64,000 bases of DNA from Scandinavium hiltneri (GCF_024764835.1 NZ_JALIGE010000071.1:124001-188000), one strand, 5' to 3'; counted from the stretch's first letter, positions 36,911 to 45,618 are shown. The notes: a model not told the origin generated them from the letters alone. Numbers and translations are program-made.

Positions 36911-37687
36911 ATGGAAATCACGGAATCACGCCGTTTATATCAACAGCTTGCCGCTGATCTGAAAAATCGTATTGAGCAAGGCGTTTATCTTGTGGGCGAC
37001 AAACTGCCTGCAGAGCGTTTTATTGCCGACGAGAAGAACGTCAGCCGCACGGTGGTTCGTGAAGCCATTATCATGCTGGAAGTCGAAGGCTACGTTGAAG
37101 TACGCAAAGGCTCTGGTATTCATGTCATCTCCAATACCGCGAAGCATTACCACGCTCCGGACGAGTCCCTTGAGTTTGCCAACTACGGTCCGTTCGAACT
37201 GCTTCAGGCCCGTCAGCTTATTGAAAGTAATATCGCCGAGTTCGCCGCCACTCAGGTGACGAAACAGGACATCATGAAGCTGATGGAAATTCAGGAGAAT
37301 GCGCGCAAAGAGAAGTGCTTCCGCGACTCCGAATGGGATCTCCAGTTCCACGTCCAGGTTGCCCTGGCAACACAAAACACCGCGTTAGCGGCGATTGTCG
37401 AAAAAATGTGGACTCAGCGCGTGCATAACCCGTACTGGAAAAAACTCCACGACCATATCGATCTGCGCACGGTGGATAACTGGTGTGACGATCATGACCA
37501 AATTCTGAAAGCGCTGATCCGCAAAGACCCACACGCTGCAAAACTGGCGATGTGGCAGCATCTGGAAAACACCAAACTGATGCTGTTTAACGAAACCAGC
37601 GATGATTTCGAATTCAATGCTGACCGTTACCTGTTTGCCGATAATCCGGTGGTTCACCTCGATACCGCCGCCAACGGCGCGAAATAA
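36911..37687 (+). CDS. exuR: Hexuronate regulon repressor, GntR/FCD type
   Basis: A 258-residue repressor of uxaCA, exuT and related genes, released by uronate intermediates. The N-terminal winged helix (about residues 8-75) reads KLPAERFIADEKNVSRTVVREAIIMLEVEGYVEVRKGSGIHV in outline. The C-terminal FCD domain (about 95-235) has the metal/ligand-type histidines in DLQFHVQVA and DDHDQILKALIRKDPHAAKLAMWQHL. Position and length match E. coli ExuR. Confidence 0.95.
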   Translation: MEITESRRLYQQLAADLKNRIEQGVYLVGDKLPAERFIADEKNVSRTVVREAIIMLEVEGYVEVRKGSGIHVISNTAKHYHAPDESLEFANYGPFELLQARQLIESNIAEFAATQVTKQDIMKLMEIQENARKEKCFRDSEWDLQFHVQVALATQNTALAAIVEKMWTQRVHNPYWKKLHDHIDLRTVDNWCDDHDQILKALIRKDPHAAKLAMWQHLENTKLMLFNETSDDFEFNADRYLFADNPVVHLDTAANGAK

Positions 37688-37728
37688 GATTTACTTACCC
37701 CCGATGAGAGATCGGGGGTAAGTAAATC
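37688..37728 (+). terminator. Perfect 18-bp hairpin after exuR
   Basis: GATTTACTTACCCCCGAT and its exact complement flank the loop GAGAG one base after the exuR stop codon. There is no T tract, so it may be a Rho-independent terminator of weak type or an mRNA 3' protector. Confidence 0.65.
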
Positions 37729-38001
37729 CACTATAGTGTCAGCCTGTGTAAAATCCCTCGCCTCTCCCCTCTTCAGAAAGCAAAATCAACCCGCAACAAA
37801 CTGCAATTTCTGTGACGTTAAATCAGCGCTTTTGTTACACTTAGATGCATTTTGTCGTTGGCGAGTCGGGCGTGCCTGATTCGCGTAAACATGGATAAGT
37901 TCAGAGCGTGTTGCCAGCGTCCATAATCAATCAATAACAACTGACGTCCGGCAGAAAAACGCGTTCAGGCATGACATTAATCGATGTACCAGGAATCGTG
38001 A
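37729..38001. other. Gene-free region with the yqjA promoter
   Basis: No gene was seen. The yqjA-mzrA promoter should lie here. GTAAACATGGATAAG (near 37886-37900) is a partial match to the CpxR box GTAAA-N5-GTAAA, consistent with CpxR control known in E. coli, but weak. Confidence 0.35.
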
Positions 38002-38664
38002 ATGGAACTGTTAACCCAATTACTCAATGCCTTGTGGAGCCAGGATTTCGAAACCCTCGCCAACCCCTCCATGATAGGTATGCTCTACTTCGTGTTGTTC
38101 ATGATCCTGTTCTTAGAGAACGGATTATTACCTGCTGCCTTTTTACCGGGCGACAGCCTGCTAGTGCTGGTCGGCGTGCTAATCGCCAAAGGTGCGATGG
38201 GTTTCCCGCTAACGCTGCTGCTGCTGACCACCGCCGCCAGCCTCGGCTGCTGGCTGAGCTACATTCAGGGCCGCTGGCTCGGGAATACGCGCATTGTGCA
38301 GAACTGGCTTTCGCACCTGCCCGCCCATTACCACCAGCGCGCACATCACCTGTTCCATAAGCACGGTTTATCCGCCCTGTTGGTCGGACGCTTTATCGCC
38401 TTTGTACGCACGCTGCTGCCAACTATCGCCGGTCTGTCCGGTCTTAGCAGCGCCCGTTTCCAGCTCTTCAACTGGTTGAGCGGCCTGCTGTGGGTGCTTA
38501 TCCTGACGTCACTCGGTTATCTGCTGGGGAAAACCCCGGTGTTCCTGAAATACGAAGATGCGCTGATGTCCTGCCTGATGCTGCTGCCGGTTGTGCTACT
38601 GGTGATTGGTCTGGTCGGGTCGCTAATCGTACTGGTGAAGAAAAAATACGGTAGCCGGAGCTAA
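38002..38664 (+). CDS. yqjA: DedA-family membrane protein YqjA
   Basis: A 220-residue polytopic inner-membrane protein of the DedA/DUF121 family, linked in E. coli to proton-motive-force maintenance and growth at alkaline pH. The family motif F/YxxR-xxxG appears as VGRFIAFVRTLLPTIAGLSGL (about residues 130-150), and AAFLPGDSLLVLVGVL is the conserved acidic segment. Two bases separate it from mzrA; in E. coli the two are one CpxR-regulated operon. Confidence 0.94.
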   Translation: MELLTQLLNALWSQDFETLANPSMIGMLYFVLFMILFLENGLLPAAFLPGDSLLVLVGVLIAKGAMGFPLTLLLLTTAASLGCWLSYIQGRWLGNTRIVQNWLSHLPAHYHQRAHHLFHKHGLSALLVGRFIAFVRTLLPTIAGLSGLSSARFQLFNWLSGLLWVLILTSLGYLLGKTPVFLKYEDALMSCLMLLPVVLLVIGLVGSLIVLVKKKYGSRS

Positions 38665-38666
38665 GC

Positions 38667-39053
38667 ATGGGATTGCGGAACGTTACCTTACGCCGGTTCA
38701 GTATCAGTCTCGGCGCATTGCTCATGCTGTGCACCCTGCTCTGGTTCTGGGCCGCGATTCAGCAACGCGAGTCTACGCTTGCCATTCGTCCAGTCAGCGC
38801 CAATATCAGCATGCCTGACGGTTTCTCCATCTGGCATCATCTGGATGCTAACGGCATCCGCTTTAAGAGCATCACCCCGCAAAATGATGCTTTAGTGATT
38901 AAGTTTGAATCCAGCGACCAAAGCGCCGCCGCCAAAGAGGTGCTGGACAGAACCCTGCCCCACGGTTACATCATCGCTCAGCTTGATGATGAAGACTCGT
39001 TGGCCCCACAGTGGCTCTCCCGCCTTCGCGACACGCCGCACCGGTTTGGTTAA
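38667..39053 (+). CDS. mzrA: EnvZ/OmpR modulator MzrA
   Basis: A 128-residue bitopic inner-membrane protein with one N-terminal transmembrane helix (ALLMLCTLLWFWAAI, about residues 18-32) and a periplasmic C-terminal domain. It connects the Cpx and EnvZ/OmpR systems by binding EnvZ. It is translationally close to yqjA. The sequence agrees with E. coli MzrA (YqjB), including MPDGFSIWHHLDANGIRFKSI. Confidence 0.93.
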   Translation: MGLRNVTLRRFSISLGALLMLCTLLWFWAAIQQRESTLAIRPVSANISMPDGFSIWHHLDANGIRFKSITPQNDALVIKFESSDQSAAAKEVLDRTLPHGYIIAQLDDEDSLAPQWLSRLRDTPHRFG

Positions 39054-39202
39054 ACCCTTCCAGGATTCTGAATCTTTTCACAGGCTTTGGTGATTTCGCA
39101 TTTACTTACTATCATTGAGTAAGCGGAAGTCACCCGCATCATCTCGTCGATTGGGTGGGGCAATGTCATAACGAGCCCACAACACAAGGGAAGGTTTAAC
39201 CG

Positions 39203-39571
39203 ATGAAATACCGCATTTTTCTGGCTTTGGGCCTGGTGACAATGAGCGCTGGCGCGTTTGCGTCAACACCGTGTCAGGAGAAGGAACAGGACATCCAGCG
39301 AGAAATCCACTACGCCGAAAAACACCACAACCAAAGCCGCATTGACGGTCTGAACAAAGCGCTGCGGGAAGTAAAAGGCAACTGCAGCGACAGCAAACTT
39401 CGTGCCGATCACCAAAAGAAAATTGCTGAACAGAAAGAAGAAATCACCGAGCGTCGCCACGACCTTGATGAAGCCAAAACCAAGGGCGATGCGGACAAAA
39501 TCAGTAAGCGTGAGCACAAGCTCACTGAAGCGCAGCAACAACTGAAAGCGCTGGAGTCTCGTGACTATTGA
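39203..39571 (+). CDS. yqjC: YqjC family periplasmic protein (DUF1090)
   Basis: A 122-residue exported protein: signal peptide MKYRIFLALGLVTMSAGAFA, then a charged helical coiled-coil region with two cysteines (TPCQEKEQDI; VKGNCSDSKLR) likely to form a disulfide. Function unknown. It starts the yqjCDEK group. Confidence 0.92.
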   Translation: MKYRIFLALGLVTMSAGAFASTPCQEKEQDIQREIHYAEKHHNQSRIDGLNKALREVKGNCSDSKLRADHQKKIAEQKEEITERRHDLDEAKTKGDADKISKREHKLTEAQQQLKALESRDY

Positions 39572-39611
39572 TTCAATGGAAGTTTAACAAAGTACACTGG
39601 AGAACAAGATC

Positions 39612-39917
39612 ATGGCGAAAGATACCACCTCAGAACATCTGCGTGACGAACTGAAATCCCTGGCGGATACCCTGGAAGAGGTGCTGAACTCCTCCTCAGA
39701 CAAATCGAAAGAAGAACTCGGCAAACTGCGCAGCAAAGCAGAACGCGCGCTGAAAGACAGCCGCTACCGTCTGGGTGAAACCAGCGATGCCATTGCCCAA
39801 CAAACCCGTGAAGCCGCTGCACGCGCTGACGAATACGTACGTGATAACCCATGGACCGGCGTGGGTATCGGCGCGGCCGTTGGGCTGGTGCTGGGTGTGC
39901 TGCTGTCGCGTCGTTAA
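39612..39917 (+). CDS. yqjD: YqjD, ElaB/YqjD-family ribosome-associated membrane protein
   Basis: A 101-residue DUF883 protein: helical N-terminal part (DELKSLADTLEEVLNSSSDKSKEELGKLRSKAERAL) and a C-terminal glycine-rich membrane anchor (WTGVGIGAAVGLVLGVLLSRR). In E. coli it tethers ribosomes to the membrane in stationary phase under RpoS control. It is followed after 2 bp by yqjE. Confidence 0.94.
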   Translation: MAKDTTSEHLRDELKSLADTLEEVLNSSSDKSKEELGKLRSKAERALKDSRYRLGETSDAIAQQTREAAARADEYVRDNPWTGVGIGAAVGLVLGVLLSRR

Positions 39918-39919
39918 TT

Positions 39920-40321
39920 ATGGCTGACTCACATCACTCAAACGGGCCGGGAAAAAGCGTTTTCGGCATCGGCCAGCGCATTGTCACCATCATGGTCGAC
40001 ATGGTGGAAACCCGTCTGCGACTGGCAGTCGCTGAGCTGGAAGAGGAGAAAGCGAACCTTTTCCAGATGCTGCTGATGCTCGGCCTGACCATGCTGTTCG
40101 CGGCATTCGGGCTGATGAGTTTGATGGTGCTGATTATCTGGGCCATCGATCCGCAATACCGGCTGAACGCCATGATTGCCACCACCGCCGTCCTGCTCCT
40201 GTTGGCGCTTATCGGCGCCGTCTGGACGCTGCGAAAAGCGCGGCGCTCAACGCTGCTACGCCATACCCGCAACGAACTGGCGAACGATCGGGCGCTGCTT
40301 GAGGATGACGAACGTGAGTAG
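39920..40321 (+). CDS. yqjE: YqjE membrane protein (phage holin 3_6-like superfamily)
   Basis: A 133-residue inner-membrane protein with two adjacent transmembrane helices (MLLMLGLTMLFAAFGLMSLM; TTAVLLLLALIGAVWTL) and charged ends. The start MADSHHSNGP immediately follows yqjD. It overlaps yqjK by 8 bp. Function unknown; probably acts with YqjD and YqjK at the membrane. Confidence 0.92.
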   Translation: MADSHHSNGPGKSVFGIGQRIVTIMVDMVETRLRLAVAELEEEKANLFQMLLMLGLTMLFAAFGLMSLMVLIIWAIDPQYRLNAMIATTAVLLLLALIGAVWTLRKARRSTLLRHTRNELANDRALLEDDERE

Positions 40322-40613
40322 CAAAGTGGAACTGCAGAAACGCAAAGCGTATCTGCTGAGCAAAATCCAACAGCAACGGCTGGACCTGTCCGCCAGCCGT
40401 CGTGACTGGATAGAAGCCACTGATGTCTACGATCGCGGATGGAACACGCTGCTGAACCTGCGCGCCTGGGCGCTGGTCGGCAGTAGCGTCATGGCTATCT
40501 GGTCAGTACGCCATCCACGCTTCCTGGTACGCTGGGGCCGTCGTGGTTTCGGCGTCTGGAGCGCATGGCGGCTGGTGAAAAGTACGATGCGCCAGCAGCA
40601 GTTACGCCACTGA
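40314..40613 (+). CDS. yqjK: YqjK-like protein
   Basis: A 99-residue small basic protein with one hydrophobic stretch (AWALVGSSVMAIW). Homology to E. coli YqjK (MSSKVERERRKAQLL...) fixes a GTG start at 40314, overlapping the yqjE stop; a longer upstream frame is not conserved. Function unknown. Confidence 0.9.
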   Translation: MSSKVELQKRKAYLLSKIQQQRLDLSASRRDWIEATDVYDRGWNTLLNLRAWALVGSSVMAIWSVRHPRFLVRWGRRGFGVWSAWRLVKSTMRQQQLRH

Positions 40614-40621
40614 CAGCACGC

Positions 40622-40649
40622 TGCCCGGCGACGCCCTGTCTGCCGGGCA
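40622..40649. repeat. REP-like hairpin between yqjK and yqjF
   Basis: TGCCCGGC and GCCGGGCA form an inverted repeat of REP type. It may also end yqjCDEK transcription. Confidence 0.6.
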
Positions 40650-40834
40650 ATATTACCCATTTCCCTTCCCCGAATTAATACTCAATATCTTTGAAGAAGA
40701 TCGACAGTTTTCCTTGCTAACAATCCCCCAACGGCACGATTACACTCCTTTCCATCGACAGCAAACCCGCGGTATCCCCGCGTATTTGCACAATAAATGA
40801 ATAAATCCGCCTGCGTGGTTTGAGGGAGAGTAAA

Positions 40835-41227
40835 ATGAAAAAATTAGAAGATGTTGGTGTTCTGGTCGCTCGTATTCTGATGCCAGTCCTGTTTATCACT
40901 GCAGGCTGGGGCAAAATCACCGGTTATGCGGGCACTCAGCAGTATATGGAAGCGATGGGCGTTCCGGGTGCGCTGCTGCCACTGACTATTCTGCTCGAAT
41001 TCGGCGGCGGTCTGGCGATTCTGTTCGGTTTCCTGACCCGCACCACCGCGCTGTTCACCGCAGGTTTTACCCTGCTGACCGCGTTTATCTTCCACAGCAA
41101 CTTTGCGGAAGGCGTTAACTCGCTGATGTTCATGAAAAACCTGACCATCGCTGGCGGTTTCCTGCTGGTGGCTATCACCGGTCCAGGCGCATTCAGTATT
41201 GACCGCGTGCTGAACAAAAAGTGGTAA
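40835..41227 (+). CDS. yqjF: DoxX-family membrane protein YqjF
   Basis: A 130-residue membrane protein with four hydrophobic helices, starting MKKLEDVGVLVARILMP as in E. coli. In E. coli yqjF responds to 2,4-dinitrotoluene breakdown products and quinones through YhaJ, whose gene is nearby at 42864. It is followed by a terminator and yqjG, another quinone-related gene. Confidence 0.94.
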   Translation: MKKLEDVGVLVARILMPVLFITAGWGKITGYAGTQQYMEAMGVPGALLPLTILLEFGGGLAILFGFLTRTTALFTAGFTLLTAFIFHSNFAEGVNSLMFMKNLTIAGGFLLVAITGPGAFSIDRVLNKKW

Positions 41228-41250
41228 GCCCGCTATACTGACTGAAGCGT

Positions 41251-41275
41251 AAAGCGAGGGAAATCCCTCGCTTTT
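41251..41275 (+). terminator. yqjF terminator
   Basis: AAAGCGAGGG and CCCTCGCTTTT form a 10-pair hairpin between yqjF and yqjG. Confidence 0.85.
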
Positions 41276-41299
41276 GTCATTTTTGAAGGAGAGAGAACC

Positions 41300-42286
41300 A
41301 TGGGACAACTGATTGACGGCGTCTGGCATGACACCTGGTACGACACCAAATCTACCGGGGGACGATTCAAACGTTCTGTTTCGGCGTATCGTAACTGGCT
41401 GACCGCCGACGGCACGCCAGGCCCCTCCGGAGAAGGCGGTTTTGCGGCTGAAAAAGACCGCTACCATTTATACGTTTCCCTCGCGTGTCCGTGGGCGCAC
41501 CGCACGCTGATCATGCGCGCGTTAAAAGGCCTGGAATCGTTTATTGATGTGTCGGTCGTAAACCCGCTGATGTACGAAAACGGCTGGACCTTTGACGACA
41601 GCTTCCCCGGCGCGACCGGCGACACGCTGTATCAGAACGAATTTCTCTATCAGCTGTATCTACATGCCGACCCGCAATATACCGGGCGCGTCACGGTGCC
41701 GGTGCTGTGGGACAAAAAAAACCACACTATCGTCAGTAACGAATCAGCGGAAATCATCCGTATGCTGAATACCGCATTTGACGGTCTCGGCGCACGTGCC
41801 GGTGATTATTACCCTGAAGCGCTGCGCCCACAAATTGACGAGCTGAACGGCTGGATTTACGACAGCATTAACAACGGGGTCTACAAAGCCGGGTTTGCCA
41901 CCAGCCAGGATGCCTACGACGAAGCGGTGACGAAAGTCTTCGAGGCGCTGGCTCGCGTAGAGCAAATCCTCGGCCAGCACCGTTATCTGACCGGCAACCA
42001 GTTAACCGAAGCGGATATTCGCCTGTGGACCACGCTGGTGCGTTTCGATCCCGTGTATGTCACCCATTTCAAATGCGATAAGCACCGTATCAGCGATTAC
42101 CTGAATCTGTACGGTTTCCTGCGCGATATCTATCAGCTGCCAGGTGTGGCGGAGACGGTGAACATCGACCACATTCGCCATCACTATTATCGCAGCCATA
42201 AAACCATTAACCCAACGGGGATCATCTCTATTGGTCCGTGGCAGGATCTTGATGAGCCTCACGGTCGCGACGTGCGTTTCCGCTAA
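41300..42286 (+). CDS. yqjG: Glutathionyl-hydroquinone reductase
   Basis: A 328-residue Xi-class glutathione transferase (ECM4 family) that removes glutathione from glutathionyl-hydroquinones. The catalytic cysteine is in SLACPWAHRTLIM (about residue 63). The C-terminal helical domain carries LTGNQLTEADIRLWTTLVRFDPVY. Cytoplasmic and full length. GGAGAGAG lies before the ATG. Confidence 0.94.
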   Translation: MGQLIDGVWHDTWYDTKSTGGRFKRSVSAYRNWLTADGTPGPSGEGGFAAEKDRYHLYVSLACPWAHRTLIMRALKGLESFIDVSVVNPLMYENGWTFDDSFPGATGDTLYQNEFLYQLYLHADPQYTGRVTVPVLWDKKNHTIVSNESAEIIRMLNTAFDGLGARAGDYYPEALRPQIDELNGWIYDSINNGVYKAGFATSQDAYDEAVTKVFEALARVEQILGQHRYLTGNQLTEADIRLWTTLVRFDPVYVTHFKCDKHRISDYLNLYGFLRDIYQLPGVAETVNIDHIRHHYYRSHKTINPTGIISIGPWQDLDEPHGRDVRFR

Positions 42287-42291
42287 TTATC

Positions 42292-42318
42292 AAGGACATC
42301 AATCGATGTCCTTTTTTA
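42292..42318 (+). terminator. yqjG terminator
   Basis: AAGGACAT (42292-42299) pairs with ATGTCCTT (42305-42312), followed by T-rich sequence. Confidence 0.85.
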
Positions 42319-42392
42319 ATTTATAGTTTGCATCTATCCTTACCTCGATCGCTTAGAAAACAAGTGATTGACTGATTACAGAGGCAAGGAAA

Positions 42393-42758
42393 ATGGACTG
42401 GTATCTAAAAGTACTCAAGAATTACATCGGGTTTGGTGGCAGGGCGCGCCGGAAAGAATATTGGATGTTCGTGCTGGTGAGTTTCGTACTGGCCGGGGTG
42501 CTGAGTATTATCGATAAAATACTCGGTCTGGAACGCGTCAGCGGTGAAGGCGTACTGGCGAGCATTTATGGTCTGCTGGTACTGATCCCGACATGGGCAG
42601 TGCAGTTCCGCCGTCTGCATGATACCGATCGTTCAGCGTGGTGGCTGTTGCTGTTACTGATCCCAATCATTGGCTGGATAGTGATTCTGGTCTTTAACTG
42701 CCAGAACGGCACGCCGGGTGAAAACCACTTCGGACCGGATCCTAAACGGATCCCGTAA
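42393..42758 (+). CDS. yhaH: DUF805 membrane protein YhaH
   Basis: A 121-residue inner-membrane protein of the DUF805 family with about four hydrophobic segments. Characteristic motifs are NYIGFGGRARRKEYWMF and QFRRLHDTDRSAWW. Function unknown; its place before yhaJ is conserved. A REP-like hairpin follows. Confidence 0.92.
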   Translation: MDWYLKVLKNYIGFGGRARRKEYWMFVLVSFVLAGVLSIIDKILGLERVSGEGVLASIYGLLVLIPTWAVQFRRLHDTDRSAWWLLLLLIPIIGWIVILVFNCQNGTPGENHFGPDPKRIP

Positions 42759-42767
42759 AGTCAAAAC

Positions 42768-42838
42768 GCCTGGCGGCGCGACACATACCGGGCCTGCGTT
42801 TGAGTCGAAAGGCCCGGCAAGTTTATGCCGCCGGGCCT
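42768..42838. repeat. REP-type inverted pair between yhaH and yhaJ
   Basis: Contains GGCCCGGC...GCCGCCGGGCC and an outer cggcgcg...gccgcc symmetry of REP kind. It lies between convergent genes and may serve as terminator for both. Confidence 0.6.
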
Positions 42839-42863
42839 TTCATCGTTTTGTCATTAGTAAACG

Positions 42864-43760
42864 TTACTTTTTAGCAAACAGCTTTGGAATTTCACGCAGA
42901 CACCAGGCTTTTGCTTCACCCATGCTGTCACGTCGCCACGCCATAATAATATCGACTTCATTCGTGTATTCCGGGCTCACCACCCGCAACCTTCCTTCGG
43001 TAATATCCTGCTCGACCAGCGGATACGGCATTGTCGCCACGCCAAGCCCCGCTAGCAACGCCTGACGCTTATCTTCGATAGTGCTGACCGTCAAACGCGG
43101 CTGCTTGTCCAGCAGTTGTACGGTGAGCACCGGGCGTTCACGGGCAGTATCCGCCACCGCCACGCCGCGATATTTCACGCGCGTCACTTCTGATAAAGGC
43201 TCCGGCTCCTGATGAATCGGGTGATCCGGTGCGGCAACGTACACGTTCAGGATCGAATACAGCTTGCGGGAGTTTATCTCGGACGACGAACGAAAATGCA
43301 TATCCGGCGCGATAACGATATCCGCACGGCCCTGCTCCAGACGTTCCCAGGCGCCAGCCAATACTTCGGTGATGATCGACAACTGAGTGTTGGCTTTCAG
43401 CCCCAGTTTTTCAATCAGCGGGAACAGCTCCGGGGTCGGCACCAGCGCTTCGGCGACCAGCGTCAGATGCGTTTCCCAGCCACGCGCCAGCGCTTCGGCG
43501 TCGGTGGTCAGTTTATCGGCAGCTTCCAGCAGCACGCGGCCGCGTTCCAGCAGCATTCGGCCAACGTTGGTGAATTTTGTGCGATGACCTGAGCGGTCAA
43601 ACAGCACCACGTCGAGCTCTTCTTCCAGCTTCTGCATGGTGTAGCTCAGCGCAGACGGGACGCGCCCTAGCTCATCGGCGGCGGCAGCAAAGCTGCCACG
43701 CCGGTCAATAGCGTCCATTACTCTTAACGCTTCCAGCGTCAATGCTCTCTCTTTAGCCAT
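42864..43760 (-). CDS. yhaJ: LysR-family regulator YhaJ
   Basis: A 298-residue LysR regulator: N-terminal HTH GSFAAAADELGRVPSALSYTMQKLEEELDVVLF (about residues 22-55), then the ligand domain. In E. coli YhaJ senses quinone-like or dinitrotoluene-derived compounds and activates yqjF; it also affects virulence genes in pathogens. It is divergent from yhaK across 103 bp, where its operator should lie. Confidence 0.93.
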   Translation of the reverse strand: MAKERALTLEALRVMDAIDRRGSFAAAADELGRVPSALSYTMQKLEEELDVVLFDRSGHRTKFTNVGRMLLERGRVLLEAADKLTTDAEALARGWETHLTLVAEALVPTPELFPLIEKLGLKANTQLSIITEVLAGAWERLEQGRADIVIAPDMHFRSSSEINSRKLYSILNVYVAAPDHPIHQEPEPLSEVTRVKYRGVAVADTARERPVLTVQLLDKQPRLTVSTIEDKRQALLAGLGVATMPYPLVEQDITEGRLRVVSPEYTNEVDIIMAWRRDSMGEAKAWCLREIPKLFAKK

Positions 43761-43863
43761 GGCGTTCTCATTCAGGAAATTTGAACATACCCGGCAGAAT
43801 ATCTGGCTAACAATGCAGCGTCCATAGCTTTACCATTGTTTAGTGTAAAGAGAGGTCAAGAAT

Positions 43864-44565
43864 ATGATTACTACCCGAACAGCCAAACAGTGCGGACAAG
43901 CTGATTTCGGCTGGCTGCAGGCGCGATACACTTTCTCCTTCGGACACTACTTCGACCCGAAACTGCTGGGGTATGCTTCCCTGCGCGTGCTGAATCAGGA
44001 AGTACTCGGGCCAGACGCATCGTTCCAGCCGCGCGCGTATCCGAAGGTCGATATCCTGAATATTATTCTGGAAGGAGAGGCCGAGTATCGTGACAGCGAA
44101 GGGAATCACGTTCAGGCAAAAGCGGGCGAAGCGCTACTGATTGCCACGCAGCCGGGCACCAGCTACAGCGAGCACAACCTCAGTAAAGAGAAGTCGCTGA
44201 CGCGAATGCAGCTCTGGCTCGACGCCTGCCCGCAGCGGGAAAATCCATCGGTACAAAAGCGCGAACTCACCGACACTGCCCAGCAGCTTATCGCTTCCCC
44301 CGACGGTAGCCAGCACAGCGTACAGCTCCGCCAGCAAGTGTGGGTTCACCACATTCAGCTGAATAAAGGCGAACAGCTGAGCTTCCAACTGCATGGTCCG
44401 CGCGCGTATCTGCAATCTATTCACGGCACCGTTCATGCGGTGACACCGCAGGAAGAGCGGGAAGGATTAACCTGCGGTGATGGCGCATTTATTCGTGACG
44501 AGGCTAACATTACACTGGTCGCCGATACGCCTCTGCGCGCTTTGCTGATAGATTTACCGGTGTAA
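43864..44565 (+). CDS. yhaK: Pirin-family (bicupin) protein YhaK
   Basis: A 233-residue cytoplasmic bicupin. The N-terminal pirin motif is FSFGHYFDP...NQEVLGPDASFQPRAYPKVDILNIILEGE, with metal-type positions partly replaced. YhaK is proposed as a redox or nitrosative-stress sensor and lacks the full quercetinase metal site. It is divergent from yhaJ, its probable regulator. Confidence 0.92.
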   Translation: MITTRTAKQCGQADFGWLQARYTFSFGHYFDPKLLGYASLRVLNQEVLGPDASFQPRAYPKVDILNIILEGEAEYRDSEGNHVQAKAGEALLIATQPGTSYSEHNLSKEKSLTRMQLWLDACPQRENPSVQKRELTDTAQQLIASPDGSQHSVQLRQQVWVHHIQLNKGEQLSFQLHGPRAYLQSIHGTVHAVTPQEEREGLTCGDGAFIRDEANITLVADTPLRALLIDLPV

Positions 44566-44587
44566 TAGCTGAAGCCAGGCGGTGACC

Positions 44588-44764
44588 GTGCGTAAAAAGC
44601 AGCAAAAGAAAGTCGCAGTGAAAAAACCTGTCGACGTACAGGAAGTCGCAGTAACAGGAGACCCTGTACCGCTGGCGTTTGGAACCGAAGAGATGCTTGG
44701 GGAGCTGGAAGCGATTGTCGCTGATGCAGAAATCAGACTGGCACAAGAATTGGACCAGGTCTGA
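44588..44764 (+). CDS. yhaL: YhaL-like small protein
   Basis: A small basic-then-acidic protein of about 58 residues resembling E. coli YhaL; the C-terminal EEMLGELEAIVADAEIRLAQEL matches it closely. No ATG is available. I prefer the GTG at 44588 (V-RKKQQKKV), with AGGCGG five bases upstream; the GTG at 44582 is an alternative. It follows yhaK by 22 bp, probably in one transcript. Function unknown. Confidence 0.8.
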   Translation: MRKKQQKKVAVKKPVDVQEVAVTGDPVPLAFGTEEMLGELEAIVADAEIRLAQELDQV

Positions 44765-44767
44765 GTA

Positions 44768-44793
44768 AAAGCCCGCGCTATTTCGCGGGCTTT
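44768..44793. terminator. Bidirectional terminator after yhaL
   Basis: AAAGCCCGCG and CGCGGGCTTT form a perfect 10-bp stem between the convergent yhaL and the Spy-like gene. Confidence 0.85.
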
Positions 44794-44797
44794 GTAC

Positions 44798-45208
44798 TTA
44801 GTTATTGATGGACTGAATCAAATCGTCCTGGATCTGCTTACGCTGTGCTGGCGTCAGAACCTGGTTCAGGTCGAAGTAGTACTTCACACGGTAGTAGCGA
44901 GTCTGCTGCTCCACTTTGCTGAACGCTTCGAGCTGGGTTTTCACCGCCTGCTCATCCCATTTTCCAGAGTGGATAACGTCAATCAACGCGCCATCTTTCA
45001 CGTCTTTCATGGACACCTGTTCAACGCTTTTTTCCATTTCGTCATGCAGGCTTTGGATTTTTGCGACCTGATCGTTGGTCAGTTTCAGATGCTGAACGAT
45101 TGGATCCTGAGAAGGCGCCGGAGCAACCTCGGTGTTTGCAGCCTGGGCAACGCCAGTGAAACCAATCAGGGAAGCCGTCAGCAGCGCAATGCGGGTCATT
45201 TTATTCAT
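44798..45208 (-). CDS. Spy/CpxP-like periplasmic protein (LTXXQ family)
   Basis: A 136-residue exported protein. The signal peptide is MNKMTRIALLTASLIGFTGVAQA. The mature part is helical, with two copies of the family motif: KLTNDQVAKIQ (about residue 42) and LTPAQRKQIQDD (about 117). Spy and CpxP bind misfolded periplasmic proteins or sense envelope stress; that role here is inferred. It lies in the region that replaces E. coli cyu/tdc. Confidence 0.78.
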   Translation of the reverse strand: MNKMTRIALLTASLIGFTGVAQAANTEVAPAPSQDPIVQHLKLTNDQVAKIQSLHDEMEKSVEQVSMKDVKDGALIDVIHSGKWDEQAVKTQLEAFSKVEQQTRYYRVKYYFDLNQVLTPAQRKQIQDDLIQSINN

Positions 45209-45303
45209 CGTTAATATCCTTTAAGTAGACATGGATATTATTTCGCGTTCGACAGTAAAAAAGTATGACACTTCATGAGTACATGTTTGAATGTAAATGA
45301 AAA

Positions 45304-45328
45304 AAGACCGCATCACAGGCGGCCTTTA
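45304..45328 (-). terminator. Terminator of the DUF1471 gene
   Basis: AAAGACCGC pairs with GCGGCCTTT around a 7-base loop, with one imperfect pair, and a run of T follows on the minus strand. Confidence 0.7.
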
Positions 45329-45342
45329 TGCAGGAATATCGC

Positions 45343-45618
45343 TTATTTATAGATAATGGCGGTGCCGCCCCACAGGCTGGAATCGCCAGAATTACCGAGT
45401 CCGACAATTTGATAGTGGCCGGCATTTTCCTGCGCCGCTTTGGCTTTCAGGGCATGAATGGCATCGTCAGAGGAGCCCGCAAGGCCAGAAATCTGCACGG
45501 TGCCCATCTGTTGCAGCGTGCTTGCCTGATCGGAATCAACCTGTTTAGGACCCGCAGCCAGAGCAGTAGCGGAAAGTAACATAAAGACAGCGCCTGTCAG
45601 CAGAGAAGTTGTTTTCAT
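45343..45618 (-). CDS. DUF1471 (YdgH/BhsA/McbA-like) periplasmic protein
   Basis: A 91-residue exported protein: signal peptide MKTTSLLTGAVFMLLSATALA, then a single DUF1471 domain (VQISGLAGSSDDAIHALKAKAAQENAGHYQIVGLGNSG). Members such as BhsA, McbA and YhcN are small stress-induced proteins affecting biofilm and surface properties. Standing beside a cyclic-di-GMP operon may reflect that theme. I do not assign a specific symbol. Confidence 0.85.
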   Translation of the reverse strand: MKTTSLLTGAVFMLLSATALAAGPKQVDSDQASTLQQMGTVQISGLAGSSDDAIHALKAKAAQENAGHYQIVGLGNSGDSSLWGGTAIIYK

